From positions 4,559,001 to 4,623,000 of the forward strand of contig NZ_LT827010.1 in assembly GCF_900119315.1 (NCBI RefSeq): 64,000 nt of DNA, in the 5' to 3' direction. The stretch comes from Actinoplanes sp. SE50/110 (lineage in GTDB: Bacteria > Actinomycetota > Actinomycetes > Mycobacteriales > Micromonosporaceae). The notes beneath the pieces were generated by a model. That model was not told the origin of the DNA. It searched no databases and saw nothing but the letters and a program-made list of their open reading frames with translations. Positions 41,189 through 50,249 of the stretch are shown piece after piece. The first letter of the stretch is position 1. Each line of letters opens with the position of its first letter. The position numbers and the translations under genes were made by a program.

Positions 41189-42694
41189 GTGGAAGCAGCC
41201 TTGGCCTGCCGGGGCCTGTCGAAGTCGTACGGTGGCGCCCGGGCGCTGACCGATGTCACGTTCGTCGTCGAGCCCGGTGAGATCCACGTCCTTCTAGGCG
41301 AGAACGGCGCTGGCAAGAGCACTCTTGTCAAGATCGCGGCGGGCGTCGTGGCGTCGGACACCGGCACGGTCGACGTCGGGGGAGTGTCACTTCCTCCCGG
41401 TAACGTGCAGGCTGCCCAGGCAGCCGGCGTCAACATCATCCACCAGGAGCCACGGTTGTTCGGCGACCTCGACGTGGTGGGCAACATCTACTTGGACCGT
41501 CCGCCGCGCCGTTGGGGAACCATCGACTGGGCCGCCGCGATCCGGGAGACTCAGAAGCTGCTGGACCGGGTCGGCTGCCGGGTGTCCCCCCGGGCCAAGG
41601 TCCGTGATCTATCCGTTGCCGACCAACAGATGGTCGACATCGCGGCGGCACTGCGCCGAGATCCCAAAGTGCTGATCGTCGATGAGCCCACCGCATCGCT
41701 GACTCCTGCGGAGGTGGCCCGGCTCTTCAGCAATCTGCGGGGACTGCGCGACCGGGGTGTAGCGATCGTGTTCATCGGTCATCGCCTCGAAGAGATCATG
41801 GAGATCGCTGACCGGATCACCGTGCTGCGCGACGGCGAGTTGGTCACCGTGGTCCGGGCTGCCGAGACGGATGCCGACGCCCTGGTGCGGGCGATGGCCG
41901 GGCGGGCCGTCGAGGAGGCAGCGGCGCCCGCCGCAAGGCCCACCGGCGACGTACTGCTGCGGGTGCGAGATCTTGCGAGCGCCGGGGCATTCCGGGAGGT
42001 CAGCTTCGACGTGCGCGCGGGGGAGGTCGTGGGACTGGCCGGACTGGTCGGCGCGGGCCGTACAGAGATCGCTGAGGCCATCTTCGGAGTTCGGTCGCGC
42101 GAAGGCGGCACAGTGGAGGTGGGCACTTCGCGGTCACGGCCGCGCAACGCCGCTCAGGCGGTTCGCGCCGGACTGGTCTACGTGCCGGAGGACCGTGCAC
42201 GCCATGGTCTCGCCGTGCGCTGCAGCATCCGGGAGAACGCCACGGTGGGGCTCTTGTCGTCGCTGGCTCGTCACGGCGTCCGGCGTGGGCGCCGGGAGCG
42301 GGAAACCGCGGCGGGGGCGATCCGGCAGTACGCAGTTCGCGCGGCGTCAACCGAGCAACCCGTGAGTTCGCTCTCCGGCGGCAACCAGCAGAAGATCGCG
42401 GTGGCGAAGTGGTTGCTCACCGGGCCGCAGGTGGTGATCGTCGATGAGCCGACCCGGGGCGTCGACGTCGGCGCGAAGGCCGCCATCCACCGTATTGTGC
42501 TCGACCTCGCCGACCGGGGAATCGCCATCGTGGTGATCTCGAGCGAGACCAAGGAACTGCGTCTGCTGGCCGACCGCATCCTGGTGGTCCGGGAGGGCCG
42601 ACTAGCCGGCGAACTGGGCCGCGCCGACGCGACCGATGAACGCATCGTCGCACTGGCCACTCGCAACGTGGACGTGGCGGGTGCGAGCACATGA
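41189..42694 (+). CDS. Sugar ABC transporter ATPase (RbsA/RhaT-like)
   Basis: A 501-residue protein with two fused ATPase halves, as in RbsA, AraG and RhaT. The first half has Walker A GENGAGKST and Walker B LLIVDEPTASLTP-type sequence. The second has the degenerate GLVGAGRTE Walker A usual for this family and the signature SLSGGNQQKIAVAKWL. It powers import of a monosaccharide. The GTG at 41189 is chosen because GGAGGACG lies upstream; an in-frame GTG at 41174 is possible. It is the first gene of a coupled operon with two permeases and a binding protein. Confidence 0.9.
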   Translation: MEAALACRGLSKSYGGARALTDVTFVVEPGEIHVLLGENGAGKSTLVKIAAGVVASDTGTVDVGGVSLPPGNVQAAQAAGVNIIHQEPRLFGDLDVVGNIYLDRPPRRWGTIDWAAAIRETQKLLDRVGCRVSPRAKVRDLSVADQQMVDIAAALRRDPKVLIVDEPTASLTPAEVARLFSNLRGLRDRGVAIVFIGHRLEEIMEIADRITVLRDGELVTVVRAAETDADALVRAMAGRAVEEAAAPAARPTGDVLLRVRDLASAGAFREVSFDVRAGEVVGLAGLVGAGRTEIAEAIFGVRSREGGTVEVGTSRSRPRNAAQAVRAGLVYVPEDRARHGLAVRCSIRENATVGLLSSLARHGVRRGRRERETAAGAIRQYAVRAASTEQPVSSLSGGNQQKIAVAKWLLTGPQVVIVDEPTRGVDVGAKAAIHRIVLDLADRGIAIVVISSETKELRLLADRILVVREGRLAGELGRADATDERIVALATRNVDVAGAST

Positions 42695-43695
42695 AATTCT
42701 CCATGCCACGTGGGCGCGGCCTCTATCTCTTCCGTGATCTCGGTATCGGCGTTTTCGTCCTGGCGTTGACGGCTGTGTTCGGTGGTCTGCAGGGACGCTT
42801 TCTGTCTCCGACGAATGTCAACCAGATTCTGCTGGACATCGGCATCATCACGATTGTGGCGGTCGGCCAGATGCTCGTCATCGTCACCCGCAACATCGAT
42901 CTCTCCGTGGGGTCCATCGTCGGACTGAGCGCAATGGCGATGGCGATGCTGGTCCGCGACCATCCCGGCGTCTCCGTGCCGATGGCGGTTCTGGTAGCCG
43001 TCCTCGTCGGCGCCGCCGCTGGTCTGTGCAACGGGCTGGTGGTAAGCGTCGGCAGAGTGCCGGCGATCATCGCCACCCTGGGTACCCTCGCCGCCTTCCG
43101 CGGCGTGATCTTTCTGATCTCCGGTGGCCGTCAGGTCAACGACTGGGATCTGCCTCGCGGCGTGGTGAGCCTGGCTTCAGGAGCGCACACCGCCGTGCCG
43201 TGGCTGCTGGTATCGGCGGCGGCCACACTGGTGTTCGGTATCTTCCTCACCCGGTACACGCTGACCGGACGCAGGTTCTACGCCGTCGGTTCGTCTCCCG
43301 AGGCCGCCGTCGCGCGGGGCCTTCCGGTCAAACGGCTGACCGTCGGCGTTTTCGTGATCTCCGGCGCACTCGCCGGGCTCGGCGGCGCCATGTACGTCGC
43401 CCGATTCGCCAGCATCAATCCCGCCGACGCGGGCCTGCACATGGAGTTCGCAGTGATCAGCGCGGTGGTCATCGGCGGTACGAACATCTTCGGCGGCAGC
43501 GGCAGCATCCTGGGCAGCCTGCTCGGTTGCCTGCTGATCGGCATCCTCGGCAACGGTCTCACCGTCGTGGGGGTGTCGCCGTTCTGGCAGAGCGCCGCGC
43601 AGGGGGCCATCATCCTCGCCGCCGTCATCTTCGACGCGCGCATCCGCATGAACTACGAGAAGCGGCGGCGCCTGTCAGGAAGGGCACTGGCATGA
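42691..43695 (+). CDS. Sugar ABC transporter permease (first)
   Basis: A 334-residue BPD_transp_2-family permease with about ten helices and the family signatures GQMLVIVTRNIDLSVGSIVG and VVIGGTNIFGGSGSILG. It forms half of the membrane channel with the next gene product. It overlaps both neighbours by ATGA. The paired non-identical permeases resemble the RhaP/RhaQ arrangement of rhamnose importers. Confidence 0.9.
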   Translation: MKFSMPRGRGLYLFRDLGIGVFVLALTAVFGGLQGRFLSPTNVNQILLDIGIITIVAVGQMLVIVTRNIDLSVGSIVGLSAMAMAMLVRDHPGVSVPMAVLVAVLVGAAAGLCNGLVVSVGRVPAIIATLGTLAAFRGVIFLISGGRQVNDWDLPRGVVSLASGAHTAVPWLLVSAAATLVFGIFLTRYTLTGRRFYAVGSSPEAAVARGLPVKRLTVGVFVISGALAGLGGAMYVARFASINPADAGLHMEFAVISAVVIGGTNIFGGSGSILGSLLGCLLIGILGNGLTVVGVSPFWQSAAQGAIILAAVIFDARIRMNYEKRRRLSGRALA

Positions 43696-44768
43696 CCAGC
43701 GAAACGATCTCCCCGTCGGTAACGGCCGATGCCGGCGAGCCGCTGACGGCATCTACGGAGACGTGGCGGCAGCGCCTGCTGCACGCTCCGGAGTCGACTG
43801 CCGCCGCATTGCTGGTCGCCGCATTGCTGGTCGGAGTCCTCATGTCAGCCGATTTCTGGGATCCCGCGGCACTACTGACCAACACGAGCTCTTACGTCGA
43901 GATGGGCCTCGTCGCGCTGCCGATGACGCTCATCGTGATCAACGGTGACATCGACCTGTCGGTCGCTTCGATGGTGACGCTCAGCGCCGCGACACTGGCA
44001 AAGACATATCAAGCCGGAGTGCCGACCTGGCTGGCATGTGTGCTGGCGGTCCTCGCCGGCGCGCTGCTCGGTGCCGTGAACGGGGTGATCATCACCTACT
44101 TCGGACTGCCCAGTCTGGTGGTGACACTCGGCACGTTGGCGCTGTACCAGGGCATGGCCGAGGTCGTTCTCACCGACAAGTCCATCGGCGACTTTCCCGA
44201 AGCGTTCGTGGGTTTTGACCAGTACGGCGTTTTCGGCACCATGCCGGACTTACCGATGCCGGTGCTCGTGCTGCTGGTCGCGGCCGCCGCCTTCTGGTTC
44301 CTGCTGCATCGCACGGTATACGGGCGACTCTGCTACCTGATCGGTAGCAATGCCGAGGCAGCAAGGTACTCGGGAATCCGCACGGCGATGGTCCGCACGG
44401 TGGCATTCACGCTGTCGGGAACCGTCTGCGGCCTGGCCGCCATTTTGCTCACCTCGCGCCTGGGGTCCGCCCAGTCGAATTTCGCCACCGGCATGGAATT
44501 GCTGGTCATCACCGTTGTGGTTCTGGGAGGCACGGACATCTTCGGTGGCCGGGGTTCGATGCTCGCCACATTGCTGGCGTTCTTCGCGATCGTCGTCGTT
44601 CGTCAGGCCATGACCGTCGCCTCGGTCAACGGCGAGATGCAGAACGCCGTCATCGGCCTTCTGCTCATCGGATCGATCCTCGTACCGACGATGACGGCCT
44701 CCCTCGCTGCGCGCCTGCGCCACCACACACGACGGCGACCGTCGTCGGTGGGCCGTCGCCGATCGTAG
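43692..44768 (+). CDS. Sugar ABC transporter permease (second)
   Basis: A 358-residue BPD_transp_2-family permease with an N-terminal cytoplasmic extension of about 35 residues, then about ten helices. Signatures include LPMTLIVINGDIDLSVASMV and VVVLGGTDIFGGRGSML. It partners the preceding permease. The ATG overlaps the previous stop as ATGA; the substrate-binding protein gene follows after 73 bases. Confidence 0.9.
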   Translation: MTSETISPSVTADAGEPLTASTETWRQRLLHAPESTAAALLVAALLVGVLMSADFWDPAALLTNTSSYVEMGLVALPMTLIVINGDIDLSVASMVTLSAATLAKTYQAGVPTWLACVLAVLAGALLGAVNGVIITYFGLPSLVVTLGTLALYQGMAEVVLTDKSIGDFPEAFVGFDQYGVFGTMPDLPMPVLVLLVAAAAFWFLLHRTVYGRLCYLIGSNAEAARYSGIRTAMVRTVAFTLSGTVCGLAAILLTSRLGSAQSNFATGMELLVITVVVLGGTDIFGGRGSMLATLLAFFAIVVVRQAMTVASVNGEMQNAVIGLLLIGSILVPTMTASLAARLRHHTRRRPSSVGRRRS

Positions 44769-44841
44769 GGCACGACGGCGTCCGCACCTGGACCCGTCGC
44801 GACGAATTCCGTACGGAGCTGCAACTCCATAGGAGGAACTG

Positions 44842-45882
44842 TTGTCCATTCGCACGATACCCCGATTCTTACTGACAGCGCTGGCCGTAACGACGATGGT
44901 GTCGGCAACCGCCTGTCAGAAGTCGCCTTCCGCCAAGAGCGGATCGACGACGTCAAGCGGACCGGTCAAAGTCGTCTACATACCGAAGAACCTCGGCAAC
45001 CCGTACTTCGACGCGATTGTCGCCGGCTTCAAGGAGACGTCCCAGACGCTCGGTTACCAGTTCGAGGAAGCCGGTCCCGCCAGCCCCGATCCGACAGCGC
45101 AAATCCCGTTCATCGACGCGGCGATCCAGAAGAAGGTCAGCGCGATCGCCATCTCGCCCAACGACGACGAAGCGCTACTGCCCAGCTTGGAGAAGGCGAA
45201 GGCGGCCGGTGTCAAGGTCATCACCATCAACTCCGACATGAAGGCCACGGACGGGCGCGATGCCGCGATCATGCCCACCGACTTCTCGCCGATGGGCAAG
45301 TTCCTGCTCGACCTCGCCGCCCAGCAGATGAACTACACGGGCAAGTTCGCCATCCTGTCCGCAACCTCCACCGCACCGGACCAGAACGCCTGGATCGAGG
45401 GTCTCAAGAAGGAGCTGAAGAACGATCCGCAGTACGCCAAGATGCAGCTGGTCGACACCGTCTACGGCGACGACCAGGTCGACAAGAGCACTACGCAGGC
45501 ACGGGCGCTGCTGACCAAACACCCTGACCTGGCGGCGATCATCTCGCCGACTGCCGTGGGCCTGCCAGCGGCGGCCAAAGTGATCAGCGAGTCGCCGCAG
45601 AAGGGCACGCTCGTGCTGACCGGTCTGGGCCTGCCGAGTTCGATGAAGGCGTACATCCAGGACGGGACGGTCAAGAAGTTCGGTCTATGGGATCCCAAGC
45701 GGGAAGGCGTCATCGCCGGCTACCTGCTCGCCGGCATGGCGAGGGGCACGATAACCGCCCAGCCGGGCGCCACGTTCAGCGCCGGCAGCCTGGGGACGAT
45801 GAGCATCACGCCGGCGGGTCAGGTCATCTCGGGTCCGCTGGTGACCTTCGACGGTTCCAACATCAGCCAGTTCAACTTCTGA
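44842..45882 (+). CDS. RhaS-like sugar-binding lipoprotein
   Basis: A 346-residue periplasmic-binding protein of the Peripla_BP_4 type. The TTG at 44842 follows a strong GGAGGAA ribosome site. The lipobox SATAC (Cys25) marks lipid anchoring on the outer face. The mature part begins VKVVYIPKNLGNPYFDAIVA, a segment I associate with rhamnose-type (RhaS) binding proteins, and contains VSAIAISPNDDEALLP. It delivers the sugar to the permease pair. Specificity for L-rhamnose, L-fucose or a related sugar is inferred, not proved. Confidence 0.85.
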   Translation: MSIRTIPRFLLTALAVTTMVSATACQKSPSAKSGSTTSSGPVKVVYIPKNLGNPYFDAIVAGFKETSQTLGYQFEEAGPASPDPTAQIPFIDAAIQKKVSAIAISPNDDEALLPSLEKAKAAGVKVITINSDMKATDGRDAAIMPTDFSPMGKFLLDLAAQQMNYTGKFAILSATSTAPDQNAWIEGLKKELKNDPQYAKMQLVDTVYGDDQVDKSTTQARALLTKHPDLAAIISPTAVGLPAAAKVISESPQKGTLVLTGLGLPSSMKAYIQDGTVKKFGLWDPKREGVIAGYLLAGMARGTITAQPGATFSAGSLGTMSITPAGQVISGPLVTFDGSNISQFNF

Positions 45883-45894
45883 CGGGGGCGTGCG

Positions 45895-46641
45895 GTGGTC
45901 CGGCGAAAACGTAGCGAAGTCCTTGTCGATGACTACCTGCGCAGGATTGCCGCACGGGAACTGGTGGAGGGAGACACCCTTCCGACAGAGTCGGAGTTGT
46001 GCCGGTTGTACGGGGTGGGGCGCAGTGCCGTCCGTGAGGCGCTGCAGGCGCTGGCGGCCAAGGGCTTCGTGAAGGTACGGCAGGGAAGTGGCTGCACGGT
46101 CGCGCCGCGCGTCGAGTGGAACCAGCTGGACCCTGCGTACCTTCGCGTCAGCCACAACGGCGACCTGCTGAGTCACCTCGTGGAAGCGCGCGAGATCCTC
46201 GAGCCGGCGATCGCGGCGATCGCCGCGTACCGGGCCTCACCGGTGCACGTGCAGCGGTTGCGGGAACTGGCCGAGGAACTCGAACAAGTGGGCGGCGCAG
46301 ACCCCGGCAGGCACGCCGCGGTGGACATGGCTTTCCACGAGGCGCTTGCCAGAGCCACCGGCAACCCGGTTCTCGTGTCGATCCACGCCTCGATCGCCGG
46401 CCTCGGACGGCGATCGAGAGTCGCCACGGCGGCGGTGCCCGGGGCCGTGGAACGCGCCGTGTTCTGGCATCGGCACGTCGTGGACGCCGTGGCCGGCGGT
46501 GACCCGGACGCCGTCCGCGACGCGATGAGGATGCATATGCGACAGGTTCGCACCGAGATCCACCGAGTCGGCGCTGCCATGCCGGACCAGGTGCCCAGCT
46601 CGGGGAAGGTGAAGGGAGCGCAATGTCCACCTACGAGGTGA
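45895..46641 (+). CDS. FCD-domain GntR-family regulator (copy 1)
   Basis: A 248-residue FadR-type regulator. The winged helix-turn-helix covers about residues 8-75 (LPTESELCRLYGVGRSAVRE, ALAAKGFVKVRQGSG). The all-helical FCD domain has metal-ligand positions around DMAFHEALA, FWHRHVVDAV and MRMHMRQV. It probably senses an acid or lactone intermediate and controls this sugar locus. The GTG at 45895 follows a GACGGGGG ribosome site 12 bases after the binding-protein stop. It overlaps the MBL-fold gene by 19 bases, an arrangement repeated at 62924-63679. Confidence 0.88.
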   Translation: MVRRKRSEVLVDDYLRRIAARELVEGDTLPTESELCRLYGVGRSAVREALQALAAKGFVKVRQGSGCTVAPRVEWNQLDPAYLRVSHNGDLLSHLVEAREILEPAIAAIAAYRASPVHVQRLRELAEELEQVGGADPGRHAAVDMAFHEALARATGNPVLVSIHASIAGLGRRSRVATAAVPGAVERAVFWHRHVVDAVAGGDPDAVRDAMRMHMRQVRTEIHRVGAAMPDQVPSSGKVKGAQCPPTR

Positions 46642-47396
46642 TCACGCTTGCCGTCGGTCACAGCCAGATACCTGGTCCGGAGCTGTTCTGGATGCGTGAC
46701 TGGGAGCAATGGCATCCGCTGACGTTCCAAACTGTGCTGATCCGCGGGAACGGCGTGACCGCACTGGTCAACACCGGCCCGGCCCGCGACCTCGAGCCGA
46801 TGAACCGGGGATGGGCGGCGTTTCTGGGCGAGCGGGCGGCGATGCGCCGGGAGGAGGGCGAGTTTGTTCTTGATCAGCTCGCTCGGGTCTGCGTGTCATC
46901 GGAGGAGGTGACCCACGTCATCCTCACGCCCTTGCAGCTGTACTCCGTGAGCAATGTCCTCGCCTTCGACAACGCGGTCATCTGCATCAGCGAACGGGGC
47001 TGGCGTCACTTCCACACAACGCACCGGCACCCGCACGACGACCGGAGCACCTCGCTGCCGGACGAAATCCTCGTTCCGTTGGTCACAACGGCCTGGCCCC
47101 GGGTTCGGCTGCTGGCCGACGAGGACGAGGTCGCGCCAGGGATCCGTACCTGGTGGGCCGGGGCGCATCATCGCGCGTCGGTGGTCGTGGAGGTGGACAC
47201 CGAGAGTGGTGTGGTGGCGATCTCCGACGCGTACTTCCATCTGGAGAACGTGGAACAGGACCATCCGATCGGAATCACCGAGAACATCTACGAGGCGCTC
47301 GCCGTCCACGAGCGTGTGCGGCGTACGGCTGCCATCGTGCTTCCGTTGTACGACCCCAAGAACTTTGCACGCTTCCCGGATGGACGGGTGGCATGA
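46623..47396 (+). CDS. MBL-fold protein lacking the HxHxDH metal motif (copy 1)
   Basis: A 257-residue protein related to AttM-type MBL-fold lactonases: VLIRGNGVTALVNTGPA near residue 38, EEVTHVILTPLQLYSVSN near 94-111, WWAGAHHRASVVVEV near 177 and AISDAYFHLENVEQD near 199. The usual HxHxDH at the fourth element reads P103-x-Q105-x-Y107-S108, so all four metal ligands there are replaced, whereas D202 and H182 remain. Classical zinc hydrolase activity is unlikely; a binding role or metal-independent lactonase chemistry is possible. It sits between the GntR and dehydrogenase genes and overlaps both. Confidence 0.75.
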   Translation: MSTYEVITLAVGHSQIPGPELFWMRDWEQWHPLTFQTVLIRGNGVTALVNTGPARDLEPMNRGWAAFLGERAAMRREEGEFVLDQLARVCVSSEEVTHVILTPLQLYSVSNVLAFDNAVICISERGWRHFHTTHRHPHDDRSTSLPDEILVPLVTTAWPRVRLLADEDEVAPGIRTWWAGAHHRASVVVEVDTESGVVAISDAYFHLENVEQDHPIGITENIYEALAVHERVRRTAAIVLPLYDPKNFARFPDGRVA

Positions 47397-48424
47397 AAGC
47401 GCTGATCTTCCAGGGCCCGATGCGCATGGTCGTGGAGGACGTACCGGAGCCGGTGGCTGCCGCAGGCGAGTTGTTGCTGCGAGTGGACGCAGTCGGCATC
47501 TGCGGCTCGGACGTGCACGGTTACGCGGGCGAGACAGGCCGGCGCACCGCCGGCATGGTGATGGGACACGAGATCTCGGCGACCGTGCTCGAGCTCGGAG
47601 ACGGCGTGACAGGGTGGTCCTCGGGCGATTGCGTTGCGGTGAACCCGGTGATCGGCTGTCGTCAGTGCATCCGATGCCATGCCGGCAATACGAACCTCTG
47701 CCCCTATCGTCGTGTCATCGGCGTCGACTCTCACTACCGGGGCGGTTACGCCGAGCAGATCGTCGTGCCGGCCGCCAACGCCGTTCCCCTGGAAGCGGGT
47801 CTCTGGCAGGGCGCTCTGATCGAGCCGCTCGCCGTCGGGCTGCAGGCAGTGCGTCAGGCAGGGGTGTGCAGAGACACTGAGGTGGCTGTTCTCGGCGCCG
47901 GAATGATCGGCCTCGCCGCGACGTGGGCCGCCTGGCGTGACGGCGCCCGCGACGTCTTCACGGGAGACCTCGACGCTACCAAAGTACGCCGTGCCGAGCG
48001 GCTCGGCGCGGTCGGGTTGTCCCTCAGCGCCACCACCCTGCGAGAAGCGTTGGAGGCTCGCGGGGTCACCGAAATCGCCCGAGTGGTCGATGCCATCGGC
48101 ATCTCAGCGACGATCGACTCCGCGCTGGACATGGTGACCCCAGGGGGCACGGTGTGCATCGTGGGGATGGGCTCCCCGCAGGTGCAGTTGCCGGCGTATG
48201 CCCTCACCACCGCGGAGCGCCGGATCGTGGGATCGTTCTGCTACAGCGAGGCACATTTCCGCGAAGCCGCTGAGGCGTTGCTCGATGGCACCGTGCCGGT
48301 CGACCTGTTCATCGATCGGGAGATCGGTCTGGACGAGGCGCCGGAAGCGTTCCGGCAACTGGCATCCGGTGAGCGGGCCACCGTCAAGACGGTGATTCGG
48401 CCGACCGGCCGTCAAGCCTGCTGA
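47393..48424 (+). CDS. Zinc-dependent MDR-family alcohol/polyol dehydrogenase
   Basis: A 343-residue medium-chain dehydrogenase. The catalytic zinc site has GICGSDVHGYAG and GHE; the structural zinc site has GCRQCIRCHAGNTNLC; the Rossmann region reads VAVLGAGMIGLAATWAA. It oxidises a sugar, polyol or hydroxyacid with NAD(P). In context it could perform the first (C1) or a later oxidation of the imported sugar. The ATG overlaps the MBL gene stop (ATGA), so regulator, MBL protein and dehydrogenase are one transcript. Confidence 0.87.
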   Translation: MKALIFQGPMRMVVEDVPEPVAAAGELLLRVDAVGICGSDVHGYAGETGRRTAGMVMGHEISATVLELGDGVTGWSSGDCVAVNPVIGCRQCIRCHAGNTNLCPYRRVIGVDSHYRGGYAEQIVVPAANAVPLEAGLWQGALIEPLAVGLQAVRQAGVCRDTEVAVLGAGMIGLAATWAAWRDGARDVFTGDLDATKVRRAERLGAVGLSLSATTLREALEARGVTEIARVVDAIGISATIDSALDMVTPGGTVCIVGMGSPQVQLPAYALTTAERRIVGSFCYSEAHFREAAEALLDGTVPVDLFIDREIGLDEAPEAFRQLASGERATVKTVIRPTGRQAC

Positions 48425-48521
48425 AGGGGAGACGGCACAACCTTCGACCTCAGAGAAATTGGTATTATGTTCCGCGTACTGGCGCCAAGTCGGTACGCGG
48501 AGCTACCGGCAGGAGTCCGAC

Positions 48522-49274
48522 GTGGCCAAGGTCAATCTTGCCGACATCGTGGTGGACGACCACCTGCGTCGCATTGCGGTCGGAGAGTTGCGGCCGGGGG
48601 ATCGCCTGCCTACCGAGCCAGAGATGTGCGACGCCTACGGGATGAGCCGCAGCGCGGTCCGGGAAGCCATGCACAAGCTCGCGGGCAAGGGATTCGTCAC
48701 GGTGCGCCAGGGCAGCGGCACGACGATCGGACCGCGCGAACAATGGAATGAGCTCGATCCCGACTTCGTGCGCTGCGGCAGCGACACCGACATGCTGCGC
48801 GAACTGGTCGAGGTGCACCTCATTGAGGCTCGACAGGCGCTGGAGCCGGTGACGGCGAGCCTGGCGGCTATCCGCGCCTCCGAAGACCAGCGCCGGGAGT
48901 TGCGCGCGCTGCTAGTTGAGCAGGAGTGGCTCGGCGACCGGGATGCCGATGCTCAGGCCGAGGCGGACATCCGGTTCCACAGCGCGCTGGCGCGCGCCAC
49001 ACACAACCCGTTGATCATCGCTATGCACGCCTCACTGGTCACGCTGGGCCGTCGTTCTCGCACTCTTGCGGCTCAGACGCCTGGCGGTGTCGACCGGGCG
49101 ATCGCCTGGCACACGCATCTTGTCGAGGCGGTTGAGGCGCGCGACGCGCTGGCGGCTACCGATGCCATGCGGATGCACCTGCGCCAGGTGCGCGGTGACC
49201 TGCAAGCCGGCGGCCCGGTGGACGCGCAGGGAGCGGCTTCCGGCTTCCACCCGCAAGTCTCATCCTGTTCCTGA
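48522..49274 (+). CDS. FCD-domain GntR-family regulator (second type)
   Basis: A 250-residue FadR-type regulator, paralogous to the one at 45895 (PTEPEMCDAYGMSRSAVREA, LAGKGFVTVRQGSG, WNELDP). Metal-site histidines of the FCD domain appear in IRFHSALA, AIAWHTHLVEAV and MRMHLRQV. The GTG at 48522 follows AGGAG at ideal distance; longer frames start upstream of the ribosome site. A TTGGTATTATG sequence (48459-48469) in its promoter region may be an autoregulatory site. It lies between the dehydrogenase and SDR genes. Confidence 0.87.
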   Translation: MAKVNLADIVVDDHLRRIAVGELRPGDRLPTEPEMCDAYGMSRSAVREAMHKLAGKGFVTVRQGSGTTIGPREQWNELDPDFVRCGSDTDMLRELVEVHLIEARQALEPVTASLAAIRASEDQRRELRALLVEQEWLGDRDADAQAEADIRFHSALARATHNPLIIAMHASLVTLGRRSRTLAAQTPGGVDRAIAWHTHLVEAVEARDALAATDAMRMHLRQVRGDLQAGGPVDAQGAASGFHPQVSSCS

Positions 49275-49301
49275 AACGGCGTCGGGATGCCAACCCCATG
49301 A

Positions 49302-49322
49302 TTGACATTCATATGATGAATG
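49302..49322 (+). promoter_or_regulatory. Operator-like palindrome before SDR gene
   Basis: TTGACATTCATATGATGAATG contains CATTCAT and ATGAATG as exact inverted arms around ATG (49306-49322). It is the most symmetrical of three related sites in this window (41116, 49302, 62704) and starts 36 bases upstream of the SDR start, where a GntR-family repressor could block transcription. Confidence 0.62.
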
Positions 49323-49337
49323 TGATCAGCTTCGACA

Positions 49338-50153
49338 GTGAACGTTGTTCAGCGCTATCCCGAGATGCGCGACCAGGTCGCCGTGGTCACCGGAGCGGCA
49401 TCCGGCATCGGCGCCGCCATCGCTCAGGACTTCGCCGCGCAGGGATGCCGGGTCGCCCTGCTCGACATCAATGAGACGCAACTGCACCGGACCGCGGCCG
49501 ACATCGCCGCCGGAGCGCCGGGCACAGTCCGTCCGATTACGGTGGACATCGCCGACTCCACGGCCGTGAAGGAGTCACTCGCCGAGCTGGTTGCGGGATG
49601 GGGCGGGATTTCTTACCTCGCCAGCTGCGCGGTGAGCTTCGTGGCCGCCGGGGTCGACGCCACTCAGGAGCAGTGGGACCGCGTCCTGCAGGTGAATGTC
49701 CGGGGGACAGCGATGGTCCTCGCTGCATGTGTGCCATACATGCTGCCCGGCTCCGCCGCGGTGAACACGGCCAGCATCTCCGCACATGTTGCGCAGCCGG
49801 ACCGGTGGACATACAACGCGACCAAAGGTGCCATCGTATCGATGACCCGGTGCCAGGCTCTGGATCTCGCGCCGCGGGGGATCCGGGTGAACGTGGTGAG
49901 CCCGGGCTGGATCTGGACGCCGGAGGTCTTGCGGGCGGCCCAGGACGACCGGGAGGCCTGGGAGCCGGTATGGGGTCCTTACCACATCCTGCGCCGCCTG
50001 GGAGAACCACATGAGGTGGCTCGGGCGGTGCTCTTCCTCTGTAGTGACGACGCCTCGTTCATCACCGGAACAGAGCTGATGGTGGACGGGGGCTACTCGG
50101 CCCTGTCAGCCGAAGGGCTCGGCCAGACCTCGCAGTTCGCCGGCACCGCTTGA
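49338..50153 (+). CDS. Short-chain dehydrogenase/reductase
   Basis: A 271-residue classical SDR. The cofactor motif TGAASGIG is at 18-25, the catalytic Ser near 146 (NTASIS) and Tyr159-x-x-x-Lys163 (YNATK). The usual NNAG is replaced by ASCAV near 95-99. The C-terminus has ITGTELMVDGGYS. In the deoxysugar route such enzymes oxidise 2-keto-3-deoxy-L-fuconate/rhamnonate at C4 to the diketo acid used by FAH hydrolases; this role is inferred from context. The start is GTG at 49338, or ATG at 49365. Confidence 0.87.
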   Translation: MNVVQRYPEMRDQVAVVTGAASGIGAAIAQDFAAQGCRVALLDINETQLHRTAADIAAGAPGTVRPITVDIADSTAVKESLAELVAGWGGISYLASCAVSFVAAGVDATQEQWDRVLQVNVRGTAMVLAACVPYMLPGSAAVNTASISAHVAQPDRWTYNATKGAIVSMTRCQALDLAPRGIRVNVVSPGWIWTPEVLRAAQDDREAWEPVWGPYHILRRLGEPHEVARAVLFLCSDDASFITGTELMVDGGYSALSAEGLGQTSQFAGTA

Positions 50154-50249
50154 TTCTCGGACACCGGATGGCCTGGTCAGCCGAAGCGACGAATGCGCCG
50201 TCATGGAGTCGTAAAGTCGGGGTGATCGCGGTTCGTACGGGAGGCTGGC

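Noticed and set aside
46623..47396. N-acyl-homoserine-lactone lactonase (quorum quenching) assignment
   Set aside because: The essential HxHxDH zinc motif is absent in both copies.
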